Below are positions 25,101-38,741 of a DNA stretch of 64,000 nt, piece after piece; position 1 is the first letter of the stretch, and each line of letters begins with the position of its first letter. Source of the DNA: Excoecaria cochinchinensis (lineage: Eukaryota > Streptophyta > Magnoliopsida > Malpighiales > Euphorbiaceae); contig CANTUQ010000060.1 in the NCBI GenBank assembly GCA_947683425.1, positions 1,116,001-1,180,000 on the forward strand, given 5' to 3'. Below the pieces are notes generated by a model. That model made no database searches and was not told the DNA's origin. It saw only the letters and a list, made by a program, of their open reading frames with translations. The translations under genes and the position numbers were made by a program.

Positions 25101-28058
25101 ATACATAGATAACCAAATCATCAAGTGCGCCTCATGAAATGGAGAATGCATGCATACATGAAGATGAGAAGTCCGCAACTTTTATTTTGGAAATTGACTA
25201 CCTTGATATACCTGAGCATCAAGCGCACTGTCCAACACTTGAGGTAGCAAGCGAGCAGGATGCCCCAATCTCACCAACTTTACTCTAATCAAATTGGAAA
25301 CAAGGATGAAATATTATATTCTATTCTAATCAACCAGAAAGCTGGAGTATGACTATTATATCAAGTGTCAATTTAGTCAACACACATAAATATCAAACAA
25401 TAGCATAATTAACAGGCAAACAGCCAAAATTATAGTGTTCATATCAAATTTCGTCTTCCCTCAAAAAGCCTTTATGTCTCTTAAATGTTTCAGAAACTTT
25501 TTACTGATAAAGTGCTGAAATGTTCCAAAAGTAACCACGACACAACACAAAGGAACATGTAATTTCGTTATTCTTGTGTACCATATTCCATACCTGTGAG
25601 AGACAAGTCGTTCAACAATGTTGTCCACCGCAATATTTGAAGCAGCACATGCAAGAATCTTCGATCCACGTTTCACTTCTTGCAAAATGATTTCAACCAC
25701 GGTTGTGGTTTTTCCAGTTCCAGGTGGTCCATGAAGCAAAAATACATTCTTTGAAGACAAGGCCTTTGCAATTGCATCTCTCTTAACCCCAAAAGGAAAA
25801 ATTAAGACAAAAAAAAGAAACATCTTTAGCTTGTGGACATACATGAAAACCATCTAATAGATACAAGTGATGGAGAAACTTTAAAATAAGGAATCTCAAG
25901 TTAATTTTGAAGAGTCAATATGCCCATTGTCGTAATCTTTCAACCTACAGGTGATTTACTAAAAACATTCTGTAAATGAGTGACAAATTATTGAAAGTGA
26001 TGAGCTTTCAGAGTGATATACACACAGTGAATGCACATACACACCTGAGAATGATCGAGATTAGAGTTAAAAGGGGTGAATGTGACACCCTTCTTTGACA
26101 CTGTTGGTGATCCCTCTCCAAATAAGACAGGAACTAAGTCAGCAGCAGGGCCCTTTTGTACACCTTTGCTCAATTGAATTAATGTTTCCTTCATCCTACG
26201 ATATGTCACCTGCATAAGAAATCAAAATCTTTATAGAAATTTGATTATCAAATTGGTCCTTCATAAGTGACAGGGTATTTGACTATCATACGCTAGTGGG
26301 CCTTTGCATCTTGCATAAACATGCCAATAGATATAGTATATCAGAATGCACCAAGCTCATTCAAATATATAACCCATACCAACACCTGGATAAGAATTTT
26401 ATAAGCAGCAATAAACCTGAATTCTATACCTCATTTGCCACTTTCTCCAAACGTAATGGACCATTTAAACCCTCTTCTGGTATGTCATCAAATGCAACAG
26501 TGATGGAAGAGTCCTGTTCAATTTGCAATCCAGATCACCACTCAAAATCAAAATCAAGAATATTTTATGGTTAAAAACAGCGATGCTAACTCCAATGCCA
26601 GAATCACCTTCAACCGATACACCACGCCTTGTCCAAGAGCTGGGGATCCTAAATCAGCCTTGTTTGGTTTCAAAACTACCACATCATGAGTGCTAAACTG
26701 TAACAAGGAAAAAGGTAAGAAATAAGTTACAAAAATCAAAGAAAAAGAAGTAGTGGAGACAAAACAAATGTATGACTCTTACTAAGTGCAACATTATTTT
26801 GAAGAATGTCCTAGCTTAAAATTTTTGCAATAATTATTGGGTATTTTATGTTCACAGATCAAAAACAAAGAACAAAGACACATGCCAAAAAAATAAATAA
26901 ACAAATCGTTAAAAAAAATTGCTTAGCAAGTAATCAGATGTAGCAAACATCAATGCTGGTTGAATAATAAAAAACTGCAAATAGTATGTTTAATCTTTTT
27001 CTTTCTTTCTTATTGCTTTATAATAACAGATTTGGATTTCTGAGGGAACCCAAGGACAGCACCATCCCTTCTTTCCATCTGTTTACATTACAGATAAAAT
27101 GCAAGATCTTGCAAGCCTATGTGGATTCTTAAAATGATGCAGAAACATCACAAATTACAACCCCAAGCTAAAACCTAAATAACTATGTCACCAGGAATCA
27201 GTTTTTCATTACAGCTCAATATTGACCTAATTCAGTTCGAAACTAACCCTATGTACAATATAATGAAAATAAAAAGCATACAGAAAAATGACACTTGATA
27301 AATTGTCTAGCTATACCAAATACCTCACCTTGTGAGCAGGAAGAACATCTCCTTTATTAGATTGAAATTCAAGAAGAGTTTTCCCCATTAACCCTGTCTG
27401 TTGTCAGAGCAGAAACAAAACATTCAAATATTAAATGAAAAGAGAAAAGGATTAATTAAATGTAGGTAAAAAAATGAATAAAATTTCAGAAATTCTATCC
27501 ATTTCATTGATCACAGCAACAAGACAAGAAACTTTTTCTAATTCAGAATCCGTGAAATTAAATCCAATCAGCTGCAGAAGTTGTGTTAAAGCTATAGTGT
27601 TGTACACTTCACTTCGAATTCGACCTCACAGCAACAAATAAAGCACAACAACAACGAGAATATAGCAAAAGATAATACCTGAGCATCAACACACTTCAAA
27701 TTGAGAATTGTAGAGCCCCTCTTTTGAGCACTATCCAAATTTCTCGAAGCTCCTGAACTGATAGAAGCTGATATCTCAGCTTCCTTTCAAAGGGAAAAAA
27801 AAATATTCAATCTTTCTGAAAAAATATCACCTCCCAAATTTGAACACGACGAATCAATCTCTGATACTAAAAAGATTTAATCTTTTACTTTGACATTTAA
27901 TCAAAAGCAGAGAAAAAAGAACCAAATGGAGAAAATAGAATTATAAAAAGAAAAAAAAAAAAAAGAAGAACCTTTTCCAAATCGATCAAGGGAGACATGA
28001 TGGATACGAATTCTGAAAGAGAGAGAGCTGAGGCATTCTTCTTTCTGTTCTTCTCCAT
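22115..28058 (-). CDS. SF1 (UPF1-like) helicase, SMUBP-2/IGHMBP2 family, 646 aa
   Basis: Fifteen exons, in transcript order 27972-28058, 27679-27783, 27329-27397, 26608-26697, 26430-26513, 26045-26209, 25594-25781, 25212-25284, 24596-24649, 24098-24355, 23387-23593, 23127-23230, 22688-22832, 22410-22544 and 22115-22291, join in one frame. Helicase motifs are complete: Walker A GPPGTGKTT (about 218-226), Walker B DEAA (375-378), motif III GDHLQLPPT (399-407), QYRM (441-444), motif V DGFQGREKE (566-574) and motif VI VTRARR with both arginine fingers. The N-terminal 200 residues carry the family's beta-barrel type region. R3H and zinc-finger C-terminal domains of animal IGHMBP2 are absent, as in the roughly 640-residue plant form I recall as Arabidopsis At2g03270. 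Expected activity is ATP-dependent 5'-3' unwinding of DNA or RNA; role in plants is not established. No broken motif is seen. Confidence 0.93.
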
Positions 28059-29225
28059 TGTCACTGAAATGTGCTGCTAATGATATGCTCTGAGCATGAG
28101 AGAGCACTTGCAACCCGAGTGAGCCAAAGCGTGTACAAAGCGAGAGAGAGCATAAAAATAAAAAAGTTAATTATAAAACAATCCCTTTTTTTATTATAAT
28201 TATAAATAATCCCAATCTTTCAATTAATTTTTTTTCCTCACCAAGATCTTTAAAATACTTTCTATTGTGTCAAAATATTTTGTAGATATTACCTTCAGAA
28301 TTGAAAGAGTTATGAATTTTTCCAACAAATGCTCGAATTGATATATAACAAAAATTTGTTTATTACTGTATAAACTTTTTAAGTCTGAAGTTAAATCAAA
28401 AAAAATATTAATATGTAATAAACTAGAAATGTTGAAGTTGATTTTGATTCTTTTTCCATCCACCTTTTTTTTATCGTGTTCATTTACTTTTAACTGACTT
28501 ATTTTTCTTTTAATATCAATTATATTCAATGAAAGATTTCATGATTTTCTTCATAGAAATTATATTATTGATATTTACATTCCATGAATGATTAATCGTT
28601 TTTTTTTCTTCAATATATTTACCAATGAAAAATATATTGTACTAATTACTAAAAGAAGTGATACTCATAAATTTGAAAATAAAGATATTGGTATTGACTA
28701 AAAATAATAGTTGAAGATATTGGTTCACTTTTTCTTTTTCTTGGTTTCTTTTACGATTCACAGCGTTAGATACATCAAAAATATCAACCATGGACCATTG
28801 CATGAACATACGATATCCTCGTATAACCGAATATCTACTCCTGAACATCCGTTGCATGAACATACGATAATCCTCATATAACCGAAAATGTACTCCTGAA
28901 CATGACCTGTGCTACATATAGATGATAGTGACATTACATAGGACTCTTGGAATATACCATAAGCTCAAACTTTCTTTTCAAAAATAGCGTTAAGCAAAGG
29001 GGATCACAACTGGCATCCCTAATGAGTTAAACATAATTCAATATCCAATACAAACTAATTCCCAGATGAAAAGGGCAGAACTACTGCATCAAATTCCTTT
29101 GATCTAATTAATAATTTCATTATTTTGTCCAAAAATTTCCCCCCCAACAAATCTGGGGATAAATTGTGGCAGCATATAAGATCAATCTCACTCCAATTTC
29201 CAATAGCATGACATCCAACGAAGTA
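28059..29225. other. Intergenic region between helicase start and ADSS end
   Basis: About 1.2 kb holding the helicase leader and promoter (28059 onward, with a GAGAGAG tract near 28140) and the ADSS 3' untranslated region. It includes an imperfect tandem repeat at 28798-28906. No gene is seen. Confidence 0.5.
28798..28906. repeat. Two imperfect tandem copies of a 54-55 bp unit
   Basis: Units starting at 28798 and 28852 both read TTGCATGAACATACGATA and end with ACTCCTGAACAT; they differ by a few substitutions and one indel. Confidence 0.85.
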
Positions 29226-31527
29226 CTACTTGAATATGAGAGCATCACGTCCAGGACCTACGCCAATGTAATTGACCGGAATGCCAACAAGTTCTTCTAT
29301 CCTCTCTACGTATTGTCTTGCAACCTTTGGAAGATCTGAGTAGTTTCTGATAGATGAAATATCACTCTTCCAGCCAGGCAAGACTTCATACTCAACCTTA
29401 ATAGATTTGGAGGAGAGAAACTTAGAAAGTTCCATGTAACATCTTACGAAATGTCTATAAAAGAATCAACCTTTCTTTGAAAAACTAGAGCTCAACATAT
29501 GATTATTGCAGGATCTTCTGGGATGATTTGTCATTAAAGATTATCAATTTGCAACAACCACTACAAGTCTTTTAATCCATGCAGCCATGATGAGACGGAT
29601 AAATATTCACTGCAGCTATAAAATCAATGCTTTAAAAGCTACAAATAATAAACTTACCTTCAATTGTTCAAGTAGACGAAGGTCAGCTGGGAATGATTTA
29701 ATTGGGGTACCATCCGGTTGTTTATAAGCAACTCCCAATTGAATTTCAGGAAGATCCGACAAAACATCAAGTTTGGTGAGGTTCAAAGATGAGAAACCAT
29801 TAATCTGACAGCAGTAGTTGAGTGCAACTACATCAAGCCAACCACAACGTCGAGGACGGCCTGTGGTGGTTCCAAACTCCTGCCCAGCAAACCTAAGTAG
29901 ATCACCCCCTTGACCCAATATCTCTGTAGGGAAAGGACCAGAACCAACCCTTGTAGTATAAGCTTTCACCTGCAAGTAAAGTTACCATGAGTGTCAAAAC
30001 AAGCTTCATAAAGCCATTACCCTTTCTACATTTGTATGGATTGAAATAAGCACTAAAATCAATCTTTCTCTGTATTCTAGGGTCACTTTCATTTTTATAA
30101 AAAGGTCGAATAAAAATAGAAAGAATTATTGAGACTTCATACGGCACCAAAATATTGCATACTAAATATCACAAGTCTTCTAGCATAATCAGGCATCTAA
30201 ATTAAATAAACAAGATAAAGCAAAAAATTATCCACTCACCACACCAATGAGATCACCAACAACTCGAGGAGCAATACCAAGACCAGTGCAGATACCACCA
30301 GCTGATGGGCTAGACGAAGTGACAAAAGGATAAGTTCCAAAATCAACGTCCAGCATCGTGGCTTGTCCACCCTCAACCAAAATCTTCTTCCTCTGTGCAA
30401 TGGAATCATTCATGACATGCACAGTATCAGCAATGAAAGGCTCCAACCTCTCTGCAAACCTCTTATATCTCTCAACTTCATCCTTTAACATTTCTGGGGT
30501 ATACTTAAAACCTTGGAATCTTGAAGCTGCATCCGACAACAAAACATCAAGCTTCAGAGGGAAAGTATCCATGTACCTCAAATCACATACTCTAATGCCA
30601 TTGCGTATTACTTTGCTTGAGTAAGCAGGACCAATCCCTCTTCTGGTAGTACCAATGAATGATTTAGCAAGCTCAGCTTCTCTAAGCCCGTCTACTTCTT
30701 GGTGAAAATCAAATAACAGGTGAGCTCGATCAGAAACTAAGATCCTTCCCTTGCAATTGACACCATTAGATTCCAATCCCTCAATTTCCTTAAACAACCC
30801 AGGCAAATGGACAACAACTCCATTACCAATAACGCAGAGAGTATCCTGATTAAGTATACCAGAAGGAACAAGATGAAGTGCAAATTTCTTCCCCTCTGCA
30901 TTGTATATTGTGTGACCAGCATTAGCTCCACCCTATCATCAAATAATTTATACACTTTCAAAACTAAACAATTTTGCAATCGACAACATCACCGCCCATT
31001 ATTCAAATTCGATTAATAGGGCACGAAGTTAGGATCTTTAGACTTTAGCTATTAAAAAGCTTTCTTTCAAAAGAATAACAACCCACTCATCAAATTTCGT
31101 TAACCAATTAGAAAGTTGGGATCTTTTATTATCAAAAAGAATTACAACCCATTATTCAAATTTCATCAATTAAATAGAAAGTTAGCATCTTTAGGCTTTA
31201 GCTCTAAAAAAAGTTTCCATTGTCATATACCTGGCAACGAGCAACGATGTCGAAGTGCTGAGCCAAGATGTCGACAAGTTTGCCTTTGCCCTCATCGCCC
31301 CACTGGCAACCCAACACGCCGGAGACTTGACTCAGGGAATGGATTCGACTCAGCGAGTCAGAGGTGGCTGACTCGGACATGCTCAGTGACGGAGAGGAAG
31401 GAGATTTGACGGAGCATACTACGACGGCGTTTCGAGGAGGGATACGTGGGTGAAGAGGGGCGGCGCGGTGGGCCCAGTTGGAGGATGTGAGAGGGCTAGC
31501 ATCGAGTCGCAGAGAAGTGAAGTTCAT
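29226..31527 (-). CDS. ADSS: Adenylosuccinate synthetase, plastid-targeted, 490 aa
   Basis: Four exons (31231-31527, 30240-30932, 29658-29969, 29226-29396) join in frame to 490 residues, the length I recall for the Arabidopsis enzyme. It catalyses GTP-dependent condensation of IMP with aspartate to adenylosuccinate, the first committed step to AMP in de novo purine synthesis. The GTP-binding, catalytic GDEGKGK loop is at residues 77-83, followed by GGANAGHT (100-107), TTRRGIGPAYSSK, GSGPFPTE and GTTTGRPRRCGWLD, all intact. The first 45-65 residues are rich in Ser, Arg and Pro with few acidic residues, as in a chloroplast transit peptide, and precede the start of the bacterial-type core at about 68. 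It is transcribed in the same direction as the helicase. A Tat retrotransposon sits about 570 bp upstream of its start codon. Confidence 0.96.
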
Positions 31528-32093
31528 GCTGAAGCGAGTTTTTTTTTCTCGGAGGAGAGAGAAATAGGAAAATCGCGGAAGAAAGAGAAAGAAAGGGAGG
31601 GAGGGAGGGGTTTTGATGAAATGAGAGTAGGGGAAGATTGTGTTACCTGCGTGTCATGGAACAAGACTCGTGTCGCGACCCTAAAGATTTTGCGTTGGGT
31701 GCCGCGTGTGTTGTAAAAATGGTGACCGTCAAAAAATGAAGTTTTCTTTTTTGGAAAAAGAGAATAAACGGCTTGACTTGGTAAGAGCCGACAACCTGTT
31801 TTTTCTTTTAATTATTAATATTATTCAATTTAAATAGAATATTTTATTATAAATTTTTTTAAAATTTTTTAATAATATATCTTTTGCTGTATTTTAATAT
31901 TATTTTTATTTTCAGATTAAAACTTTATTTATTATTTTTCAAAATGTTTTGCTTATTAATTTTAGATTACCATAACTTTTATTAACAAAATTTCATTCAC
32001 TTAGAAAAATAAAATAAAATTCCACAAGTTTCTGGTGTGGAAGACTTGTCAAGTCAGCGGAAGAGATAAGGGTAAAACAAATTTCTTTAAATG
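31528..32093. other. ADSS leader and promoter interval
   Basis: Only 566 bp separate the ADSS start codon from the target site of the Tat element. The proximal part (31540-31620) is a GA-rich tract (pyrimidine-rich on the transcribed strand's mRNA sense), typical of a plant 5' leader; the distal part is AT-rich. No clear TATA box was assigned. Confidence 0.45.
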
Positions 32094-32098
32094 TTAAC

Positions 32099-32607
32099 TG
32101 ATAACCGGAATCTTCGAGTGATAGTCCGGTGTGTGCACTTAACCGGCCACGAGTCATGTGTCGAATTTGTGTGGCAAGTGTTCGGTAGCATTAGTCCGAA
32201 CAATGGGAATAACTGGTGTGCGGTCTTGTGGACAGTTCGGTATTAGGTTATGGAGAGCCATCATCAGCAAATATTTCCCCAGATATTGTGCAGATCCTGA
32301 TCTTACAATGACGGAAAGTGCCAAAGATCACTCAAATAATCTTCACAAATTAGGAATCAAGCATCAATCAAGAGATTGAGGTGATTCTCTCCTATTCAAG
32401 AGATTATTTCCTATTTGTCATAACTCTATATAAAGGAAACCATCAGGTACATTGTGCTCTCTCTAAATTCTCATACAAGAAAACCTTTACTTGGTCAATT
32501 AACTGACTTGATCGTCGGAGTCTCCCCTGTCGGAACACCCGACGGTTTTGTGGTTCTTTTCAGGTGACTCAAGCGAAGGACAACCGGAAGATTTCACTTT
32601 GTTATCA
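32099..32607 (+). repeat. 5' LTR of the Tat element
   Basis: Terminal bases TGATAACCGG and TTTGTTATCA. It carries a TATA box at 32427-32434. Short frames inside it recur in the 3' LTR but are not credible proteins. The primer-binding site should start just after 32607 (TTTGGTGCGGTGAGC...); I could not assign the tRNA. Confidence 0.93.
32427..32434 (+). promoter_or_regulatory. TATA box of the 5' LTR
   Basis: TATATAAA about 180 bp before the LTR end, in the right place for the element's own promoter. The same word occurs in the 3' LTR. Confidence 0.7.
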
Positions 32608-32651
32608 TTTGGTGCGGTGAGCGTGGAACACTCCACAGATTTCAGTCGGTA

Positions 32652-34016
32652 ATGGACCTCTTTCCCGATTTACCCGTTTCTGCTGCCCCAGCCTCTAGCC
32701 ATCCCAACCCAACCCTCAGCCAACTTTCTTGGCCAACTCATCCAAAGCCTCCAACCAGCTCAGCCAGAGCAAATCTCCCCACTCCCAGCACGACAATTGT
32801 TTCCCCCTACACAGATCCAAACACCAACAACACCGCTAGCACCCGTGGCTATCAACGCGATCCCGGGTTTGACCCCCCAAACTGCCCAAACCTTGCTAAC
32901 CGCCCTGTCAGCTATGGCGGCCCAGGCACCATCCGCGGTCCCAACGGTAACACCCCTTACTTTAACACATATACAGCCTCCTGCTCAAACACCACCTCCA
33001 CCACTGCCGAGCACATTGGCCCCTGGCACCACCGTCACCATGACAGCCGAGCAGTTTGAGAGATTATTTGAAGAGAGAATGTAGAAATATCAAAACCGAA
33101 GTACTTTGCAGTACCGGGGTAGTTTTCGGTCTCCTTTATCTCGAGACATCTTGGCTACCCCGTTTCCCCAAATACGCTTGCCGAATCTGCCGAAGTATAG
33201 CAGTAGCACAGACCCCCGAGCTCATTTAGACGAGTTCCACCACACTATGTTGGTCCACACAACAGATGATGCAGCTTTGTGCAAAATCTTTCCCCAAACA
33301 CTCACTGACTCGGCTAGATATGGTTTCGTAACCTCCCAAAAAATTTGATTTACAGCTTTGAGCAGTTCAGTGACATGTTCATTGCTAAATTTGTAGCAGC
33401 CATCCGACCAGCTAAGATGTCTGCCGACCTTACCATGGTGTATCAAGAGAAAGGGGAAACACTCTGAGCTTACGTGGAGAAATTTAATGCTGTGGCCATG
33501 GACATTCAAAACCTAAATTTGGAGGTGGCTATTAATGCTCTTATCCGAAATACGAGGTGTCAAGACTTCAGTGATTCCCTCAGCAAGAAACCACCGGGTG
33601 ACTTTACCGAGCTCATGTCTCGGGCACACAAGTACATACGCATGGATGAAGCTCGCAGGCTCAGGTATAGCTCGCAGAACAGAGATTCGGATAGAGGGTT
33701 TCGCACAGGGAGAGATAGAAGCAATAATGGTAGAGATGAGGTTAGAGGAAAGGGGTCTGGCCATTCCAATCGAGCTTATCTGGTCTCAAAGCCGAACACA
33801 AGAAACAAATAAGAAGAGCGGTTCACACCGTTAACAGCCCCGAGGTCCCAAATCTCGGCCTGGATGAAGGAAAATGAACGGGTTAATTGGCCGCGCCCGA
33901 TAATAGAAGACCCAAGCAGAGACCAGAGCCTGTATTGCTCCTTTCACAGGGATAAAGGCCATCAGACAAATGATTATCGACAGTTGAAGCGTGAAATCGA
34001 ATATATGATCCGGTAG
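32652..34016 (+). pseudogene. Decayed gag of the Tat element
   Basis: A proline-rich N-terminal part, a Retrotrans_gag-like part (YVEKFNAVAMDIQNLNLE region, 33471 onward) and a C-terminal knuckle-like part (YCSFHRDKGHQTNDY, about 33930-33975) can be recognised, but not in one frame. The frame changes near 33340-33360 next to an A run, and possibly also in the N-terminal part. Stops occur at 33082-33084, about 33466, 33810-33812 and 34014-34016. The expected second cysteine of the knuckle is a tyrosine. It would have formed the virus-like particle shell. Confidence 0.8.
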
Positions 34017-34034
34017 GGAAAGCTCGGGCAGTTT

Positions 34035-37000
34035 GTGAAGGGTACAGACAGGAGAGCGCGAAATAGGTCTCCTTCGCCGAGAAGGCAGGATAACAGAGTT
34101 AGTTCAAGTAAAAAATCTCCAGCTGGGGTGATCCACGTAATTGCTGGAGGCCTGCATTATGATGTCTTTGAGGAGTCCAGAAAACGGAAGGCTAAGGAGG
34201 TATTTTCTGTGGGGGCAGGCCGAAGGACGGGAGGATACGAGGTGACATTTTCTGAAGCAGATGAATCTCATGTCCGGACTCCCCACATTGACTCGCTGGT
34301 TGTGGAAGCAATGATACAAGACTACCTGGTTCAGAGGATCTTGGTGGACACGGGAAGTGCGGTAAACCTCATCACACTATAAGCCTATAAAGCCTTGGGG
34401 TTGTCAGTCAACCTGTTAGAAGCTGTTTCGGCGCCACTCATCGGTATATCTGGGCAACCAGTCAAAGTAGAAGGCTCGGCTGTGTTAGACCTCCAGCTCG
34501 AAGACGAAGATAGGGTGTGCAGTTGTAAGAGCTATTTTATGGTGGTTGACATTCCACTTACCTACAACGTGATCATCGGGCGGCCTCTTTTAGTTGGGGT
34601 GGACGCTTACATCTCGATGCATAAGCTACTTGTAAAGATACCTGTTGAAAGTGGTGTGGCCGTGCTGAGGGGCAGTCAGAAAGCGGCTCGGGAAACTTAT
34701 GTTAGCATGTTAAAGGAAGCAGATCAGGCATTACCCTTAGACCCACTGGATATTCCAACGACTAGAAATGCAGAGCCCATGGATTCACTCCGGGAACTCG
34801 AGCTTTCACCAGGAAAGATGGTCAAGATTGCTGCCAGTAAAGAGGGGAAAGAGAAAGAGGCATTGGTAACGGTACTGTCAGAATTTAGTGATGTGTTTGC
34901 CTGGCAACCCTCAGACATCAAGGGAATCTCTTCTGAAGTAATGTGTCATGCTTTCAATGTGCAACCGAGCTGCAAACCTGTGAAGCAAAAGAAGAGGAAC
35001 CATGCTCCCGAGCAACAGCTGGCAATGTCGGAGGAAGTCGATACACTGCTGCAAAACGGGTTCATTAGAGAAGTGTTATACCCGGACTGGCTGTCAAATG
35101 TGGTTCTTGTGAAGAAGGCCAATGGAAAGTGGCGAATGTGTGTTGACTTCACTGATTTAAACAAGGCCTGCCCGAAAGATTGTTACCCACTGCTAAATAT
35201 TGACCTCCTGGTTGACTCAATTTCGGGGTTCGAGGAATATGCTTTCCTAGACGCCTCTGCCGGGTATCACCAAATCCCTATGAAGAAGAGCGATGAGGAG
35301 AAAACTGCTTTTTTCACACATCGGGCTACCTACTGTTACCGAGTCATGCCATTCGGGTTGAAAAATGCCGGGGCCACTTACCAGAGGTTAATGAATAAGA
35401 TGTTTGCAGGGCAATTGGGAAGGAATGTAGAGGTGTATGTTGATGACATGATCATCAAAGGCAAGACTGCTGCGAACTTACCTCGAGAACTAGCGGAAAC
35501 GTTCGGGGTGCTGAGGGAGTTCGGTTTAAAGTTAAACCCAGAGAAGTGTGCTTTCGGAGTTCAGTCTGGAAAATTATTGGGGTACATGATTTCAAAGAAG
35601 GGAATAGAGGCTAACCCAGAAAAGATTCGAGCCATTCTGGAGATGGAGTCACCAAGATCGGTAAGGGATGTTCAGAAACTCAATGGAAGGGTGACGGCTT
35701 TAGGCAGATTCATTTCTTGTTCGGCTAAGAGATGCCTTCCTTTTTACAACACTCTTAAGAAAGTGAAGGGTTTTGAATGGACACCAGAGTGTCAGAAAGC
35801 ATTTGACGAATTGAAAAACTTTCTTAGTACCCCACCTCTTCTAAGTCGGCCATCACCGGGGGAACTGCTGTATATGTACCTGGCGGTCTCATCGGGAGCC
35901 TTGGGGTCAGTCTTGATAAGGGAAGAGGGTAGTCAGCAGTTTCCGATCTATTACACAAGCAAGGTTTTGAGAGGTGCCGAGCTGCGGTATCCTATACTCG
36001 AGCAGCTTGCTTTCGCATTGGTGATTTCCGCTGTCAAGTTACGCCCCTACTTCCAGGCCCATACGGTGACAGTAAGGACGAACTCAAACCTCAGAAAGGT
36101 TTTGCAGAAACCTGAGGCATCTGGGAGAATAACGGAATGGGCAGCTCGGTTGGGAGAGTTTGATGTTCGATATGAAGCTCGGCCATCTATGAAGGGTCAA
36201 GTTTTGGCAGATTTTGTGGCAGAATTGCATGCACCCCCACGGGAGCCTAGTCCTTGCTCATGGAAATTGTACATAGATGGTGCATCCTCATCCATGGGTG
36301 CTGGAGCCGGGGTGATTTTGATTGGATCAGGGAAGATTGTGATCAGGGCGATGGCTCACATAGCATTCCATGCAACCAACAATGTAACTGAATATGAAGC
36401 TCTCAGTCTTGGCTTACAGCTAGCTTTAGAGGTAAGACCGGATTCCTTGAATATCTTCTCTGACTCACAGCTTGTCGTTAGCCAGGTACTCGGAAAATTT
36501 GAAGCCAAAGACAATGCGATGATCAGATACAAGGAATTAACTGCTGCACTCTTCGCCCAACTTGAGAGTCGGGGTTGTGCATGGTCCATTGATCAGGTGC
36601 CGAGGGAGGAGAATACCGAGGCCGATGTGTTGGCCAAACAGGCTTGCCTTCAATATCAACCAACCGTATCAAACATCATTTGGTCTATCATATCTGCCCC
36701 TACACACGAGACGTACAAGGTACACTTGCATGAGCCGATGGATGGGTGGAGGCTTCCCATCTACACATATCTGAGTAGCAGAGCTCTACCCGAAGATCAA
36801 GTACAAGCTCGTAAGATAGTTCGGCGATCCAGTCGGTATGCGATCCTGGATGATCAGTTATACAAGAGATCGTTTTCGGTTCCCTGGGCAAAGTGTTTGA
36901 GTACTGAGGAAGGGGAATATGTGTTAAGAGAAATTCATGAAGGTATTTGTGGGGACCATGAAGGAGCACAGGCAATAGCTCGGAAGGCGTTATTGCAAGG

Positions 37001-37979
37001 ATACTATTGGCCTAGTATGGAGGGCAATGCGAAAGGGCTGATTAAGAAGTGCGATAAGTGCCAGCGGTTCGACAATCTGAGCCATCAAAAAGCTTCTCCC
37101 CAGATTTCAATACATAGTCCCTGGACATTTGCCCAGTGGGGGATTGATATGGTGGGCCCATTCCCCTTAGCAACTGGACAACGGAAGTTCTTAGTGGTAG
37201 CAGTGGATCATTTCACAAAGTGGGTAGAGGCGGAGCCTTTGGCAACCATAACTCCGGCAAATATTATCAAGTTCGTTCAGAAGTCCATCATCACGAGATT
37301 CGGTATCCCACATTCCATTGTTACAGACAACGGCAAACAGTTTGATTGTGCTGCATTCAAGGGATATTGCTTGGAATTGAAGATCCAGCTTTACTTCACC
37401 TCGGTATACCATCCGCAGGCAAACGGCATGACCGAGGTAACTAACCGGACTATTCTTGCAGGTCTGAAGAAACGACTCGACTCAGCAAAGGGTCTTTGGG
37501 TGGAGGAACTATACAACGTCCTCTGGGCTTACCGAACATCGCCAAGATCAGCAACGGGAGAGACCCCCTTCTCACTCACATATGGGACAGAGGCGGTTAT
37601 CCCCTGTGAGATCGGTATGCCAAATGTCCGGACTTCTAGTTTTGATGCAGCAGCCAATGACGCGCACTTGTTGTGTCAGCTGGATAGGTTGGAAGAGCAA
37701 AGAGAACATTCTCAGCTGCGATCTGCTGCTTACAAGCAAAGGATGTCATCTTATCATGATCGGAATATAAAGCCGAGGACATTCAGGATCGGACAGCTAG
37801 TCCTTAAAAAGGTAGTCGCTTCACAAACATCGGCCGGAGTGGGCAAGCTGAATCCCAACTAGGAAGGCCCTTACATAGTTCATGATGTTAAGGGGGGAGC
37901 ATATAGGTTGAAAGATTCCTCCGGGAAAATACTTCCCCATTCATGGAACATTTTGAATCTGAAGGTCTATTATCAATAG
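34035..37979 (+). pseudogene. Tat pol polyprotein with two in-frame stops
   Basis: One frame throughout. Protease is marked by VDTGSAVNL (34344). After a TAA at 34380-34382 follow reverse transcriptase with YVDDM (about 35436) and its FLDASAGYHQ block, a gypsy RNase H, then a second RNase H (YIDGASSS, TEYEAL, FSDSQL, EADVLAKQA; about 36266-36640). Integrase follows with an HHCC zinc domain (GDHEGAQAI...CDKCQRF) and DDE residues in WGIDMVGPF, VTDNGKQF and MTEVTNR. A TAG at 37860-37862 cuts off the last 39 codons; the original end is the TAG at 37977-37979. Catalytic residues look intact, so decay is recent. Apart from the two stops, 1,313 codons are readable. Confidence 0.92.
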
Positions 37980-38572
37980 CTCGGCTCTGTATTCTTATGG
38001 CTATCTCGGCTAGTAAGTCATCGGTCAATTTTTTATACTCTGTACTTTATTCAGTTCGGCTTTTTGCCATATATCAATTGTACTTGATAAAACTTCAATA
38101 AACGAGGTATATTCATGAAAACCCAATGTCTCCTACTATGATTATCTGTACTAGAATTGCTATGACTCGATTCAATACAACCGCCGACAGGGCGTCCATC
38201 CAATATTACTGCCGATAGGGCGTACAGGGTGTACACTCATATTCAACAAACGAAATGCACCCTTAGCGCTCACCCGGCGCTCACTCGGCTATTATGCCAT
38301 TGAGCATTTTATGACCTAAGTGTCGAAATAAATTTAGCTCGGTTAAAACTACCGAGAATCTTTTACTCCATTGCTTATTGAAGAACTCGTTTAGCCAAAC
38401 TCATAAGAACATTGGTTCATTCATTCAATAGCTTATCATGCTTTATCGATCAAATTGTGCATATGAAAAATACAAAGGGTTCGGCACATACAAACAAAAA
38501 TAAATTCTTCATTTCATTAACGTTCAAAGAGTACATAGTTTATTCATCCGGATACACTTTGTCCAACCAGGA
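37980..38572. other. Spacer between pol and the antisense gene
   Basis: About 590 bp of non-coding Tat sequence separating the convergent sense pol and antisense genes; it should hold the 3' ends of the antisense transcript. Several CTCGGCT/CCGA-rich words match the base composition of the rest of the element. Confidence 0.5.
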
Positions 38573-38741
38573 TCAATCCATATCCGGATGACGCTGTTTA
38601 ACAGCATCGGATAACTTCTGACTGAATCCGAGACATTTATCAACAGCCAGCTCCACAGACTGGTATTCAAGCTCTGAAAATTTTTCCTCCGCCTCGGCCT
38701 TGCCTTTTTTAGCCTCGTCCAGCTCGGCTCGGAGATCTACC

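Noticed and set aside
32158..32379. 73-codon frame in the Tat LTR, repeated at 45102-45323
   Set aside because: It is present in both LTRs, lacks family features and falls in the promoter region of the LTR.
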